Shown one piece after another: positions 22,081 to 31,937 of a stretch of 64,000 nt of DNA (positions within the stretch are counted from its first letter, which is position 1; each line of letters opens with the position of its first letter). The DNA comes from Diploptera punctata (taxonomy: Eukaryota; Arthropoda; Insecta; Blattodea; Blaberidae). Below the pieces are notes generated by a model. It was not told the origin of the DNA. It ran no database searches and saw only the letters and a program-made list of their open reading frames with translations. The position numbers and the translations under genes are program-made. The stretch covers positions 1,080,001-1,144,000 of the forward strand of contig JASPKZ010003415.1 in NCBI GenBank assembly GCA_030220185.1, read 5' to 3'.

Positions 22081-22425
22081 TCACGAGCCTTAGCCGAGAG
22101 GTTAAGGCAAGATGCCTCAGCAGAGCTACGGAACATGCGCTAATTTGGGTTCACATGGGGAAGAAATTTTCACATGGAATTTCGGTCAGTATTGGATAGG
22201 TGCCCACTCAGCATCGTGAGGCATTTCGGTAGCTACAATAAGTACCGGCTCCATGTTGAGAAAACCAGCTATAACTGCTAGGGAACCCGAGATGCTCACC
22301 GCATATCTACACTGGCTGAATGTTCGTCTATCTCTGTGATTAACACATATGGATGTGAGGCCAGCAGCCGGCTGTAGGCAAAACGTCTCCTAGGACGGTC
22401 GCGCCGTGGAGTTCACATTTTGTTA
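22081..22425 (+). mobile_element. SINE family F2, copy 1
   Basis: tRNA-like head with TTAGCCGAGAGGTTAAGGCA as the A box and GGGTTCACATGGGG at the B position. The body includes TTCACATGGAATTTCGGTCA, GTGCCCACTCAGCATCGTGAG, ACCAGCTATAACTGCTAGGG and ATCTCTGTGATTAACA. The same blocks in the same order occur at 27436-27780. Confidence 0.78.
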
Positions 22426-22584
22426 GTGTAGTTTACTATTTATTTAACGATCACTTTGTATTAAAGCCGCGATCCCGCATTTTTCTCAAGCAAAATATCC
22501 TATTGTGCTTGTTCGAAATCAAATCCATGAACCACTGATCCTGAAGCAGATTCACTGTCAATATACTGTCAACATCATCTCAAT

Positions 22585-22923
22585 TGTCCACCGCTGTGGT
22601 CTCGAGGTAGCGTGCTGCCTTGTCACGTAGCGGGCCCGGGTTCGATCCCCGGTCGGGGCAGTTTTTCTGGGTGAGGTTTTTATTCACCTGTAAGACAAAT
22701 GTCAGGAAAACTTTAAGGCCCAAACGGTCCCCGAAATCGTATGGCCATCATCCTTATCATTATCATCCTTACCATTATCAATATCATCATCATCCTTCAC
22801 CGGTGTGGAAAGCAACGGGAAGCTACCACACCTACACAATTCCCTAGTAAAGCTGCAAGCATAGCATGAAAATACTATGATTGCAGTGAAGGACCTGCCT
22901 TCGGGCAGAATTACTATGGATGG
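22585..22923 (+). mobile_element. SINE family F1, copy 5, with target-site duplication
   Basis: Complete F1 element with an 11-bp direct repeat ATCATCTCAAT at 22574-22584 and 22924-22934. It has a short internal deletion in the TTTTTATCGGGGTTTTTC region compared with other copies, and a longer (ATC)n-type tract. Confidence 0.96.
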
Positions 22924-23035
22924 ATCATCTCAATGAAAATTATACAATTGAATTTAAAAATACAGGATGCAATTACAATAAGTGCGCATATTTTAAGTAT
23001 GAATTTCTCGTGGTAAACATAATCGAAATTTCTTA

Positions 23036-23819
23036 TACATTTCTTCTTCTACTTCTTCTTCTTCTTCTTCTAATTCTTCTTCTTCTTCTTCCTTTCATGT
23101 AATAGACCTTGCGGTATGTTACGGTCTCTATCCAGCGTTAGAAGGATCTGTCCAATGATTTATTGCCTGGTGGCTGGTAATTTAAGATTTGGCGTGGTAT
23201 TTCTGTTCTGCTCATTCTTCTAACGTGAGATTTCCAGTTGTTTTAGTATTTTTGCACATATTTCACGATTGATTCAGTTTGTAATTCTTTGAGAATCTCA
23301 GAATTCCTTTTATGGTCTGTTCTTGAGTAACCTGCAATACGTCTCATAAATTTCATTTCTGCCGCAGTTAGTCTTTGTTCATCTACACTGCGAATTGTCC
23401 AGGCCTCACTGCCGTAACATAATATGGGTCTGGCCAGTGTTTTATAAATTCTAGTTCGTGTGTGTTGCTGTACTGTGTTTGGCTTCAAAATATTATTTAT
23501 AATTCCTGTTACTCTGTTAAATTTTATAATTTTTTGACTAAAATATTTTTTCTTCATATGTAACTTGGTAACTGAAGTAGTTAAATGTGTTAGTTTGTTC
23601 TAATAGTTTATTATTAATAATAATTTAAACTGCGAACTGGGTCTTTGCCTAGGGAAGCCATGACTTCAGATTTTTCTATCGAGATTTCCATGTTGCAGTT
23701 TATTGCAATTTGGTGAAAAGAGTGGACTGAGCGTTGTAGGTCATCTTCTGAATTCGCTATAAACATAATGTCATCTGCAAATAATAGAGTGTCTAAATTA
23801 TACATTTTTGATTGTAAAT
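23036..23819 (-). pseudogene. LE LINE reverse transcriptase fragment with (GAA)n tail
   Basis: On the minus strand: LDTLLFADDIMFIANSEDDL and NCNMEISIEKSEVMAS (23614-23830), then RVTGIINNILKPNTVQQHTR, ARPILCYGSEAWTI and AAEMKFMRRIAGYSRTDHKR (23243-23560), then a decayed end up to a (GAA)n tail at 23036-23095 (minus strand). The catalytic motif is FADD, as in related RTs. Stops and frameshifts break it; the upstream part is cut by the mariner insertion at 23820. Confidence 0.86.
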
Positions 23820-24719
23820 ACGAGGGCGGATCGGAAAGTAACGCACAATATTTTTTTTCTGCCTTGGTATTGCAGCTAGAATGTTGAAATTTCACAGAGA
23901 TATAGTTTGAGGTTTTCACTACAGATGGTATTTTTTTCTCAGGTGCACCTCTTGCGAGAGAAGCTTGAACTATGCAACAAAGATGGCGCGCATGCTACAG
24001 TCGTCCACCTGTGAGGGACGGATCGGATCGGAAAGTAACGCACAATATTTTTTTTAAAAAGTTTAATAGTAAAAAAAAAGGAAAAAATCACAAATGAACT
24101 TACATCTTTTACCTACTTTTCGACATAGTCACCAACTTTCTCAACACATTTTTCCCATCGTGTTACCAGTTTCAATATGCCCTGTTCGTAGAAGTCCGTT
24201 TGGTTGGAGTGTAGCCATCTGCGCACTGCTGATGCCTGCTTTGTTTCGGGCGTGTAGTGGTACGCCCACGACTCATCACCTGTGACGATTCCTTCCTGAA
24301 AGTCATGTCCTTGTGCGGTGTACCGCGTTAAGTGGTCCAAGCTTGCCATCATTCGCTGGCCCTTGTGGTCGTCTGTCAGGTTCTTAGGCACCCAGCGAGC
24401 ACTAACTTTACGGAAGACATTGCTACGGTCCATACAATCATCCCCATACACGCCACGCATGCCCCTGTGAATTTCACTGGGTTTATGCCCTTTGGCCCAC
24501 AAAAATCGAACAACACTTCTCTGTTCCTCACAGGTGGACGACTGTAGCATGCGCGCCATCTTTGTTGCATAGTTCAAGCTTCTCTCGCAAGAGATGCACC
24601 TGAGAAAAAAATACCATCTGTAGTGTTTCAAACTATATCTCTGTGAAATTTTAACATTCTAGCTGCAATACCAAGGCAGAAAAAAATTATTGTGCGTTAT
24701 TTTCCGATCCGCCCTCATA
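23820..24719 (-). mobile_element. Rearranged mariner element with three terminal repeats
   Basis: Outer ends are inverted: CGAGGGCGGATCGGAAAGTA begins at 23822 and its complement (TTTTCCGATCCGCCCTC) ends at 24717, both next to TA. A third end, GGATCGGAAAGTAACGCAC, lies internally at about 24008. Bases 23822-24003 are an inverted copy of the transposase 5' end (24527-24717). So a mariner of about 0.7 kb (24008-24718) has gained an extra inverted 5' end on its 3' side. It is inserted in the LE RT fragment. Confidence 0.85.
24113..24631 (-). pseudogene. Mariner transposase, internally deleted
   Basis: The N-terminal helix-turn-helix region starts near MARMLQSSTCEEQRSVV and includes FLWAKGHKPSEIHRGM. 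It is followed by RWVPKNLTDDHKGQRM (the mariner WVP linker), VTGDESWAYHYTPETKQ (first catalytic Asp) and, directly after a large deletion, ILKLVTRWEKCVEKVGDYVEK, the usual C-terminus. The segment with the second and third catalytic residues is missing. At 172 codons against roughly 345 expected, it cannot be active. Confidence 0.9.
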
Positions 24720-24729
24720 TACAGTTTTC

Positions 24730-25040
24730 TCCGGAAAAAGATTTTCATACAAAAATGTATTGGTGTATTACTTTATTATGGTGGCGAGTATTAGTCTGAA
24801 TTTCACACATTACATAGTAGATGTGAATTGTATGTTTTCGTTTGGCATTTTTTCTCATGGTCTGTTTTAACACAAATTAATTAAATTAAAATGAATGAAA
24901 GAAATGGTTTATTGCTATTACACAAAGGGGATTAGAAATCAGTGCAAGGATGTATCATGCACTTTTTAAAAAATACTAAAGGAAAGATATATTTCATTTC
25001 ACGTCTCCTACGTGATGTGTGAAACTCAATACAATTGAAA
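24730..25040. other. Unannotated AT-rich sequence
   Basis: Nothing assigned apart from the short (CTT)n run at 25048-25068 that belongs to the next LE tail. Confidence 0.5.
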
Positions 25041-25045
25041 GCCAT

Positions 25046-25385
25046 GGATCCTTCTTCTTCTTCTTCCTTCCAAGTATTAGGCCAAGACCTGTTACGATCC
25101 TATAGAAAATTTTCCCTTCAGCGTTTCATAGGATGGCCCAGTGATCTTCGTCCTCTTGGTATATAATTATAAACAGCTTTGGAGATCCGATTTGAACTCA
25201 TTCTTTCTAGATGATGTTTCCAATTTAGTTGGTACTGTTTAATATATTCCAAAATTGGCGTAGTCTTCAATTATTTTAAGATATCGGTGTTCCTTTTCCG
25301 ATCCCATCTGGTATAACCCGCTGTTCTGCGCATGAATCTCATTTCACAAGCCGTTATTCTGCTTTCATGTTGTCGTTTTAGGCCA
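25046..25385 (-). pseudogene. LE LINE 3' end fragment with (GAA)n tail
   Basis: The minus strand encodes ITACEMRFMRRTAGYTRWD, then RKRNTDILK, a stop, EYIKQYQLNWKHHLERMS and YIPRGRRSLGHP, and ends in AAGGAAGAAGAAGAAG. Same family and tail as 23036-23819, which has MKFMRRIAGYSRTDHKR at the corresponding position. Confidence 0.82.
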
Positions 25386-25417
25386 TATTATAAACTAGTG
25401 CAATATATCAATTGAAT

Positions 25418-25830
25418 ATCAAGGTAACTGTGAACCATTATATGCCGAAATCCACCTTGAAATTTCTTCCAGAGAAGCGTTGTGATGTACCAAGGTCGTA
25501 TCCAAAAAACAAATCTGCTTTTTAACTGCAAGGCATTAAACTCCAGCGCCAAATCTCTCATTTCAACTATAGGGAAGTAATTTAACTCGTGAATTGGTAG
25601 ATTGGATAATCCTCACTACCTGCTGTCCGCGCCGCGCGCCATTTCACTTCACACCGCTCTTGCTCATGTAGGGAGTCCATCTGCTCCGTACAGTGAGATG
25701 TCATTGCTGGATTCTAGCTTCAATTTCTGTGGCTTGCATTTAAAAACGGCAGACTTTTATTTTGAACATGCCTTGGTACATCACAATGTGAGAAATTTCA
25801 AGGTAGATTTCGGCATGCAATTGTTCCTGT
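25418..25830. repeat. Palindromic repeat family P, two-arm copy
   Basis: The left arm (GGTAACTGTGAACCATTATA, GAGAAGCGTTGTGATGTACC, AAAACAAATCTGCTTTTTAA) is repeated in inverted order on the right (AAAAACGGCAGACTTTTATT, GGTACATCACAATG, TTTCAAGGTAGATTTCGGCA). The right arm carries extra internal sequence that matches 6486-6768. A fold-back, MITE-like element with no coding capacity; the minus-strand Leu-rich shadows are irrelevant. Confidence 0.7.
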
Positions 25831-25834
25831 CAGA

Positions 25835-26775
25835 CCAATATTCGCCATCATTATTAAGTAATGGACCAATAAATTTATTTACGAATATACTATTTAATGA
25901 GAAAACTATACTTTTTTACTCAAAATGTATATACATTTTGATCATATTTGCCTAAATGAATACATATTTCAAAACTGCGCACTTGTATTACTTTCACAGT
26001 GTGTAATTGTCGTAATTTGATGTCTCATGCAGTAATTATGTTTTGAGGAAATTTGTTTAAGTGTAATATCAAAATATTTTTCTTCTTTTTATGTTTTTCT
26101 TTCACAATAAATTGTTATTATTTCTCAGTTGGTTTATAAGTGTGAAGTAAATTTGTCCTAAATCTTTTTGATGATTGTCTTGTCACTATATATAAGCGTA
26201 ATCTCGTCACCCTTAACAAGACGCCGAAACCAATCTATTAAACTGAGGATTCGCCAATCGATAAAGATTTGCAGCTCTTATTGGCACGTGGGATGAGAAT
26301 ACGTCACTCTGACATTTATTCACAGAGGACCAATTTTCAAAGATTTCTCTCTCATTCCCAGTACTTCAGTTGTAAGACTATCAATTTGGGATCAGATACG
26401 ACACAATTACACGTCAACCAATTAGATTAATCACAAACATATCAAGCTTACTATAAATTGTCTCCATTTTTTATGGCATTAATGGATGGGGTTTTGGCTC
26501 TAAAAAACTCCTTAGGAATTCAAATAAATGCTATTAAATTAAGTCTAAAATAGATATAACCAAAATTCTAAGATATTAATATTTTATTTAATGGCGCTCT
26601 TTAACAATTGAAGTTGTTAGCCGCACAATTCGAATCTCGCACGAAATAGACAGCAAATATTGTCCAGACTCCTCTTTTTTGACGTTTTGGGGTCTTTAGT
26701 GCTGTAAAATCTACGACATGAGACCCACGGATTTTGATATCTTCCAAAGGAACCCATAGTAAGGATTTTTATGCT
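25835..26775. other. Unannotated AT-rich sequence
   Basis: No gene, repeat copy or RNA recognised. Confidence 0.5.
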
Positions 26776-27085
26776 GCGGTGGGCTATTGGTTATATTTCT
26801 TGCTTCTAGGTTCGAGGAATGCGAGTTCAAATCTGGTAATGTTTTATGGATATTTAAGATGGAAAAATCTAATGAACAAGTTAAGCCGTGGGCGTCGAGT
26901 CTGAAAACTTTCAGGCTCGTAAATGAACCACAAGCCTGAATAAAAAACCTCTCTGAAAAATTACCGACCGTTTCCCATCTAGTAATACCTTAGTCACCCA
27001 CTAGATTACTCATCGAGGCGCTAGACCGAACCCATATCACCCGCTGATATCTATGGGTAAATGAACGTAACCAAATTAATAAGTC
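26776..27085 (+). mobile_element. SINE family F3, fuller copy
   Basis: Head TGCGGTGGGCTATTGGTTAT and GCGAGTTCAAATCTGGTA resemble A and B boxes of a degenerate tRNA. The body includes GTCGAGTCTGAAAACTTTCA, AACCACAAGCCTGAATAAAA, TAGTAATACCTTAGTCACCC and the end GAACGTAACCAAATTAATAA. Matches the truncated copy at 4231-4462 in block order. Confidence 0.6.
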
Positions 27086-27119
27086 CTGTTCCTATCAATA
27101 TGTTCCTGTTAGGGAACGT

Positions 27120-27255
27120 CCTAATCGCGGCATAGGGAAGACAAGTGCTTAAGAACAAGAAAAAATCAATTGACCCTGCCCAGATTTGAACTCGCCAAGC
27201 TTTGAATCGTAGAAAAACTGGTAACCATTAGTTCGCTAAGGCCGACATTCTAATA
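27120..27255 (-). mobile_element. Degenerate tRNA-derived SINE
   Basis: The minus strand reads GGCCTTAGCGAACTAATGGT (A-box-like), then GGCGAGTTCAAATCTGGGCA (B box) about 50 bases on. The body after it (AATTGATTTTTTCTTGTTC) is short and not shared with other families here. Confidence 0.5.
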
Positions 27256-27435
27256 ATTTATTACATTCAAAATGAATAGTTTTAAATTTTGAATTATTAA
27301 AAAGATAATTATGCACAATTAAAGTTTTTATACGAAAATGAAGCATTGAAATAATCTCAAAACATATATCAAAATTCGGTCATAAACACTGGCAAAATAT
27401 ACAGATTTAATTGTGGTAATAAAATGTTTAATCTT

Positions 27436-27780
27436 GTATTGCGCCGTAGTCTACCGGTTTAGGAAAGGTGCCTTGGTGCAGAGCTACGAGACATGAACTG
27501 GTTTGAGTCTCCATTGGGAAAGAACTTTTCTCATGGAATTTCGGTCATTATGGGACCGATGTCCACCCAGTATCGTGAGAAATTTAGTTAGTTACAATAC
27601 ATAGCGGTTCTGGGTTACGAAAACCAGGTATAACGACAGGGGAACTCGACATACCGACCACATGTCACCCCCACACTTGCTAATTATCGTCTAACTCTGT
27701 CATTAATATATTATGTGGATGCAATTCCAGCGATCCGCTGATAGGCCAAGGCACTCCTAGGCTTGTCGCGTCGTGCAGTT
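27436..27780 (+). mobile_element. SINE family F2, copy 2
   Basis: Block-by-block match to 22081-22425: GGTGCCTTGGTGCAGAGCTA, TCTCATGGAATTTCGGTCAT, GATGTCCACCCAGTATCGTG, AACCAGGTATAACGACAGGG, CTCTGTCATTAATA and GGCTTGTCGCGTCGTGCAGT. More diverged in the tRNA head. Confidence 0.75.
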
Positions 27781-27789
27781 ATTTTATTT

Positions 27790-28235
27790 ATAATGACATA
27801 ATAAATATTATCACAAGTTCATTTATACTTTTAGTCACTCGATATCAATATAAATTAAACCATTTAACCATTAGGAGTGGTGGTTAATCAGCAGCCAAAA
27901 TTAAAAATCGCTCTGTCGGCCGCAATTTTCGAATTTTTGCAAAATGTAATTTAAATAAAATAACGAAGGTGTATTAAAAAATCAACACAATTCAACCGTT
28001 AGGAGGAAGGTTTAACTGAAATCTGAAATTTAAAAATGTTTCTAAGAAGCGCCATGTTTGTTTTCTCGCAATTAAACTGAATGCATACGATGTAATTTAA
28101 AAAAGAAAGATATTATTCAGTTAACCAGCAAAATATAGTCATAAATTCGAGCTTAGTTTACGCACTTCCTGCGTGACGGACTATTTTAAAGAAATGCACA
28201 GTTGCAATGTTCACGATTTATATGGAAAATGTATA
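27790..28235. other. Unannotated AT-rich sequence
   Basis: Contains two weakly similar stretches (ACCATTTAACCATTAGGAG near 27859 and TTCAACCGTTAGGAGGAAGG near 27990) that might be an old tandem duplication. No gene recognised. Confidence 0.4.
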
Positions 28236-28458
28236 TTTTTAAATTACTCCAGTGGAATCTAAGACCGTTATTTGTTGGTCGGGTTTTATAATTAAAGATG
28301 TCCACTTTTTCGACGATGGTATGTCTATAGTAAGTCTTATTGACTTTGACCTGTCCTGCGCAGATGACTCTTCTGATAGCAATGTTACCCCGACATAGTT
28401 CAGGGTGTAATTTAATCGCGCAAGCCCTTCCACTATGAACAAGGTTAAGATACCACTT
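28236..28458 (-). pseudogene. RTE-like LINE 5' leader, degraded
   Basis: The minus strand from 28458 starts GGTATCTTAACCTTGTTCAT, GTGGAAGGGCTTGCGCGATT. The first 190 bp track the 5' end of the LC element at 54612 (GGTATCTTTACCTTGTCGTG, GTGGAGTGGCTTGCGTGCTT), including AACTATGTCGGGGTAACATT against AGCTATGCCGGCGGTAGCAT. The identity is clear but the copy is old and nothing of the ORF follows. Confidence 0.72.
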
Positions 28459-28474
28459 TAAGTGATACATTTTA

Positions 28475-28569
28475 CCAACAGAGGTAACTGTATTACGCCA
28501 GTTTTCCCCGTGTATAATGCATAGCTTAAACTAGAGTAATACAGTTAACTCTGTTGGTGAAACCGACCC
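28475..28569. mobile_element. Small hairpin element (95 bp) with 16-bp direct repeats
   Basis: The arms CCAACAGAGGTAACTGTATT and AATACAGTTAACTCTGTTGG are near-perfect inverted repeats. TAAGTGATACATTTTA at 28459-28474 and TAAGTGTTACATTTTA at 28570-28585 (15 of 16 identical) bracket it, consistent with a target-site duplication, although 16 bp is unusual for a MITE. Confidence 0.6.
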
Positions 28570-28589
28570 TAAGTGTTACATTTTATTTA

Positions 28590-28875
28590 ACCTTTCAATA
28601 ATGTAAATACCACAAAATTTGTCGCCAGCCTCGAGTCTTAAAAACGCTTCAAATATGTTTAACAACGGAACTTATTATATACGTCCGGCACTTCATTCGT
28701 GGGCCTTTTATCATTGTACTTTTTTTCAAACTAACATGCGTCAACTCTCAACCTGGAGGACCAGGAGAGTTTTAATCAAGGTTATCTTCCTTTAGCCCTT
28801 TACGAATCAACGCCTAACTGCAAATCTGCAATATTAAAATAAAATTTTTCTGGGGTCAGAATATAAGTTTTAAAA
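28590..28875. other. Unannotated sequence
   Basis: No feature recognised. Confidence 0.5.
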
Positions 28876-28879
28876 CAAA

Positions 28880-29345
28880 ACATGCATTTTTATAGACTAC
28901 AATAAGGAGTACAATGACATACGGTTCAGAAACATGGGAATTAAAATCTAGAAAAATAAGTAAATTCTATTTAGCAGAAATGAATTTTGAAGGCGTTCAG
29001 CTGGAATTTCTAGAAAAGATAAAATAAATAATATGATTAAACAAATTAAACTTCAATTGCAAATTTTATTTTAAAAAGTTAAAACTCTATGGTTATGTAA
29101 AAAGAATGGCACAAGACAGATTCCCAAAAATAATACTAGAATGGGTGCCAATTTGTAGAAGAAAGAAGAAGAGGACGACCAAAAATAACATGGAATTATG
29201 GCTATTTTCAAAAGCATGAGAGAAAAAGGATTGTACAATGGATATTGGAATGACAGAGATGTGGAGAAGAATGACTGTACATTAATTAGGCGCAGGAAGA
29301 TGTGAAACATTGTGAAACTTGCTAAATAAATAAATAAATAAATAC
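28880..29345 (+). pseudogene. LF LINE 3' end fragment with (AAAT)n tail
   Basis: Degraded RT C-terminus: TMTYGSETWELKSRKI, LAEMNFEGVQLEFLEKIK, then a WLC KKNGTRQ stretch, RRKKRGRPKITWN-like sequence and the end CAGGAAGATGTGAAACATTG, AAACTTGCTAAATAAATAAA. This family is the source of the 3' sequence repeated in the satellite at 1-3595. Confidence 0.82.
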
Positions 29346-29349
29346 CGGT

Positions 29350-29890
29350 AGTGATTTATAACTTTGGTAATTGATTTTACTGAAGTATTACAAAATAACC
29401 TTATCACATACGAATGTACTATATTTAATAGATACTATTTATAGTTCATTTTTTCGACGCCAGATTAAATGTACCGCTTGAAAAAAAAAACAGGAATGTC
29501 ATTTAATAAAGTGCTTTCAAATAAAAAAATACATTTCATGCTTAGAAGCGAAATGAATACTCTCTTTAGAAACAGTTTCTTTTTTTCAGTCTTCTAAGTA
29601 AAAGTAATATTTTTACCATTCAATATGTTTCGTCTACCAGAATTTAAAGATTAAAGAACAAATTCTGTTGTATGGCATCATAATTCCTGTGCAGAATAAA
29701 AATGTTCCCAAGCAATACTTCAATTACAACTCCACGTATTCAACTCTTGAATTGAGAAGTTTTTTTCTAAGACATCATTTACAACTCATTTAATTTAAGA
29801 ACTTTATATTAACAAACCATTACAAAATGATCTGTAATATCAATTTTATGAAAAAAAATATTAGTCACAATAATTCAACATGAAACTTCT
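29350..29890. other. Unannotated AT-rich sequence
   Basis: Nothing recognised. Confidence 0.5.
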
Positions 29891-29893
29891 TTA

Positions 29894-30426
29894 TACAGGA
29901 TGTAACAGGACCTCACCGACAAAATGATATGAATGATATGCCATACAGAGAGGATCAGTTTTTAATGAACATACAGTTGCAAACACGTCGTTTATGAGTT
30001 ATGCGCAGATGAAGGTGTTCACCCGTAAGGGTCGGAATTAAATACAAACAATTGTACACGTATCATTTTATTGAAAAATACATGTTTTTACAATAAGTCT
30101 TCAAACAATAAGGGTTTTGACGACGTCAAAAAGAATTCTGCCATGATCGGCCGTGCTGGCCGGTCGTTGCTGCGACGATATCAAACATGCAATGAGGCAC
30201 ATGGTCGACTGTTTAAACACTTATTGTAAAAACATTTATTTTCAATAAAAATGATACGTGTAAAATTGTTTCTATTCAATTCCGACCGTTACGGGTGAAC
30301 ACCTTCATCTGCGCACAACCCATGAACGGCTTGTTTGCGACTATATGTTCATTAAAAAAATAATCCTCTCTGCGTGGCCTATCATCCATATCATTTTGTC
30401 GGTGAGATCCTGTTACATCCTGTATA
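29894..30426. mobile_element. Fold-back element with ~215-bp inverted arms
   Basis: The ends TACAGGATGTAACAGGACCT (left) and AGGATCTCACC..., read inverted from the right, match over about 215 bp: left landmarks ACCGACAAAATGATATG, GCGCAGATGAAGGTGTTCAC and TTTTTACAATAAGT all reappear inverted at 30210-30415. A ~95-bp centre (GACGACGTCAAAAAGAATTC onward) separates the arms. TATA lies at both outer edges. Non-coding. Confidence 0.83.
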
Positions 30427-30444
30427 TTTTACAAGAACGCAAAA

Positions 30445-30720
30445 ATGTTCGGATGGAAATTTTATTTACTTATTTACCAGGTTTTAAATGTATACATCTT
30501 CCTGTGCCCTATATTAAGTTTTGATTCTCTTCCTCCATACTCTTCTAGTCATTATCCTGCAGCCCCTTCTCCTTCATCAAATTCATAATTCCCTCTATCC
30601 ATATCTTCTTAGGTCTCCCTCATCTTATCCCCCGATTTGGAATCCACTCCAAACTCCTAACTGGCAATATATCTTCATTCATCCTCTTCATGTGTCAAAA
30701 CCTTTGTAACTGCTTATTTC
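30445..30720 (-). pseudogene. LINE 3' end fragment (LF-like) with (AAAT)n tail
   Basis: On the minus strand, from 30720: a HMKRMNE-like start, GVDSKSGDKM, the RRPKKIW-like stretch, a GIMNLMKEKGLQDND stretch, then GGGCACAGGAAGATGTATAC and CCTGGTAAATAAGTAAAT. This is the same C-terminal architecture as LF, in reverse and from another subfamily. Confidence 0.7.
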
Positions 30721-30834
30721 CCACAAATTGTATAATTGTTTTGTTAGAGTTAATTTTTCTTGGATAAGACTGTTTCTGATCATGTTCAATATGTAGTGTA
30801 TCGGCAGATCTTCTTAAAAGATCCAGGTACTGAG

Positions 30835-30972
30835 CAGGATTGCTGTCGCAATGATCTGCGTCATAAGTTTGGGTAAAACCAACCTGTCTCACGATGGTCT
30901 AATCCCAGCTCACGTTCCCTATTGGTGGGTGATCAATCCAACGCTTGGCGAATTCTGCTTCGCATTGATAGA
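30835..30972 (-). pseudogene. 28S rRNA gene fragment
   Basis: The minus strand reads CTATCAATGCGAAGCAGAAT, TCGCCAAGCGTTGGATTG, TCACCCACCAATAGGGAACG, TGAGCTGGG, TTAGACC, TCGTGAGACAGGTT and GTTTTACCC. This is the conserved eukaryotic large-subunit rRNA segment near the 3' end, with scattered substitutions; similarity fades after AGTAC near 30832. It is directly followed on the plus strand by an LC fragment starting at ~30990. A relic, not a functional gene. Confidence 0.8.
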
Positions 30973-30989
30973 TTGCACATATAAATACA

Positions 30990-31675
30990 TCATATAATGG
31001 AAATGGACAGCTAATGATAAATGAGAGAAATTTTCAGAAAGTGGCTCAATTCAAATACCTAGGAACAATAATCACAAATGTGAATGAGATGCACAAAGAA
31101 ATTAAACATAGACGCAATTCTAAAAATGCGTGCTATTATGCATTACAGAGACTCTTGATGTCCCAACTCCTTTCAAAAAACGTAAAATTGAAAATATATA
31201 AAACTATTATCCTACCAGTTATATTATATGGATGCGAAACATGGACTCTTACTTTAAGGGAGGAAAGGAGATTACGAGAATTTGAGAATAAAGTTCTTAG
31301 GAAAATTTTTGCACCAAAGAGGGATGAACAGTCAGGTGAATGGAGAAAACTTCATAACAGTGAACTACATGGTCTTTATAGGAAGCCAGATGTAATAAGA
31401 ACAGTTAAGTCTCGTAGACTGCGATGGGCAGGACATGTGGCACGAATGGGTAATGAAAGACGTGCATGGAAGCTTCTTGTAGGAAAACCAGAGGGAAAAC
31501 GCCCAGTTGGTAGACTAAGAATGAGGTGGGAGAATAACATTAACTATGATTCGAGGGAAGTAGATTATACAGGGAATGATTGGAAAACGTTAGCTCAGGA
31601 GGGATGTATGGAGAGCTTATGTCCGTATGGCCGTGAACCACGGGTTCGATAGTACCAGTGAGTTAGTTAGTTAAT
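30990..31675 (+). pseudogene. LC (RTE-like) 3' end, C-terminal ORF almost intact
   Basis: Starts at GGAAATGGACAGCTAATGAT. The ORF 31014-31652 carries VAQFKYLGTIITNVNEMHKE, KTIILPVILYGCETWTLT, RWAGHVARMGNERRAWKLL, GKRPVGRLRMRWENN and EVDYTGNDWKTLAQ; an indel near 31600 alters the final segment (GREPRVR instead of AAMNLRVR). Close relative of 21122-21840 but without its stop. Ends in AGTGAGTTAGTTAGTTAA. Confidence 0.92.
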
Positions 31676-31679
31676 GATA

Positions 31680-31927
31680 TATTGCAATTTTGACATTAAT
31701 TTGGCATTTATAGTCCACGTTTCTGCTCCATAGATCATTAAACTTCTTACTATTGATTTATAAATATGAATTCTAGTTTCTTCGAATATCTGCTTCTCTC
31801 ACAAAATTCCATTCAACATTGCTATTGCATGTCAACCGTTAACTATTCTTTTGTTATTTGAAATCTTCTGCAGTAATACCAAATATTCTCCATTCAAATG
31901 GAAATTTTAAATATTTTAATATATTGG
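31680..31927. other. Possible decayed LINE sequence
   Basis: The minus strand has CTATGGAGCAGAAACGTGG (LWSRNV-like), suggestive of the YGAETW region of an RT, but no ORF remains. Confidence 0.3.
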
Positions 31928-31937
31928 ACTTTATAAT

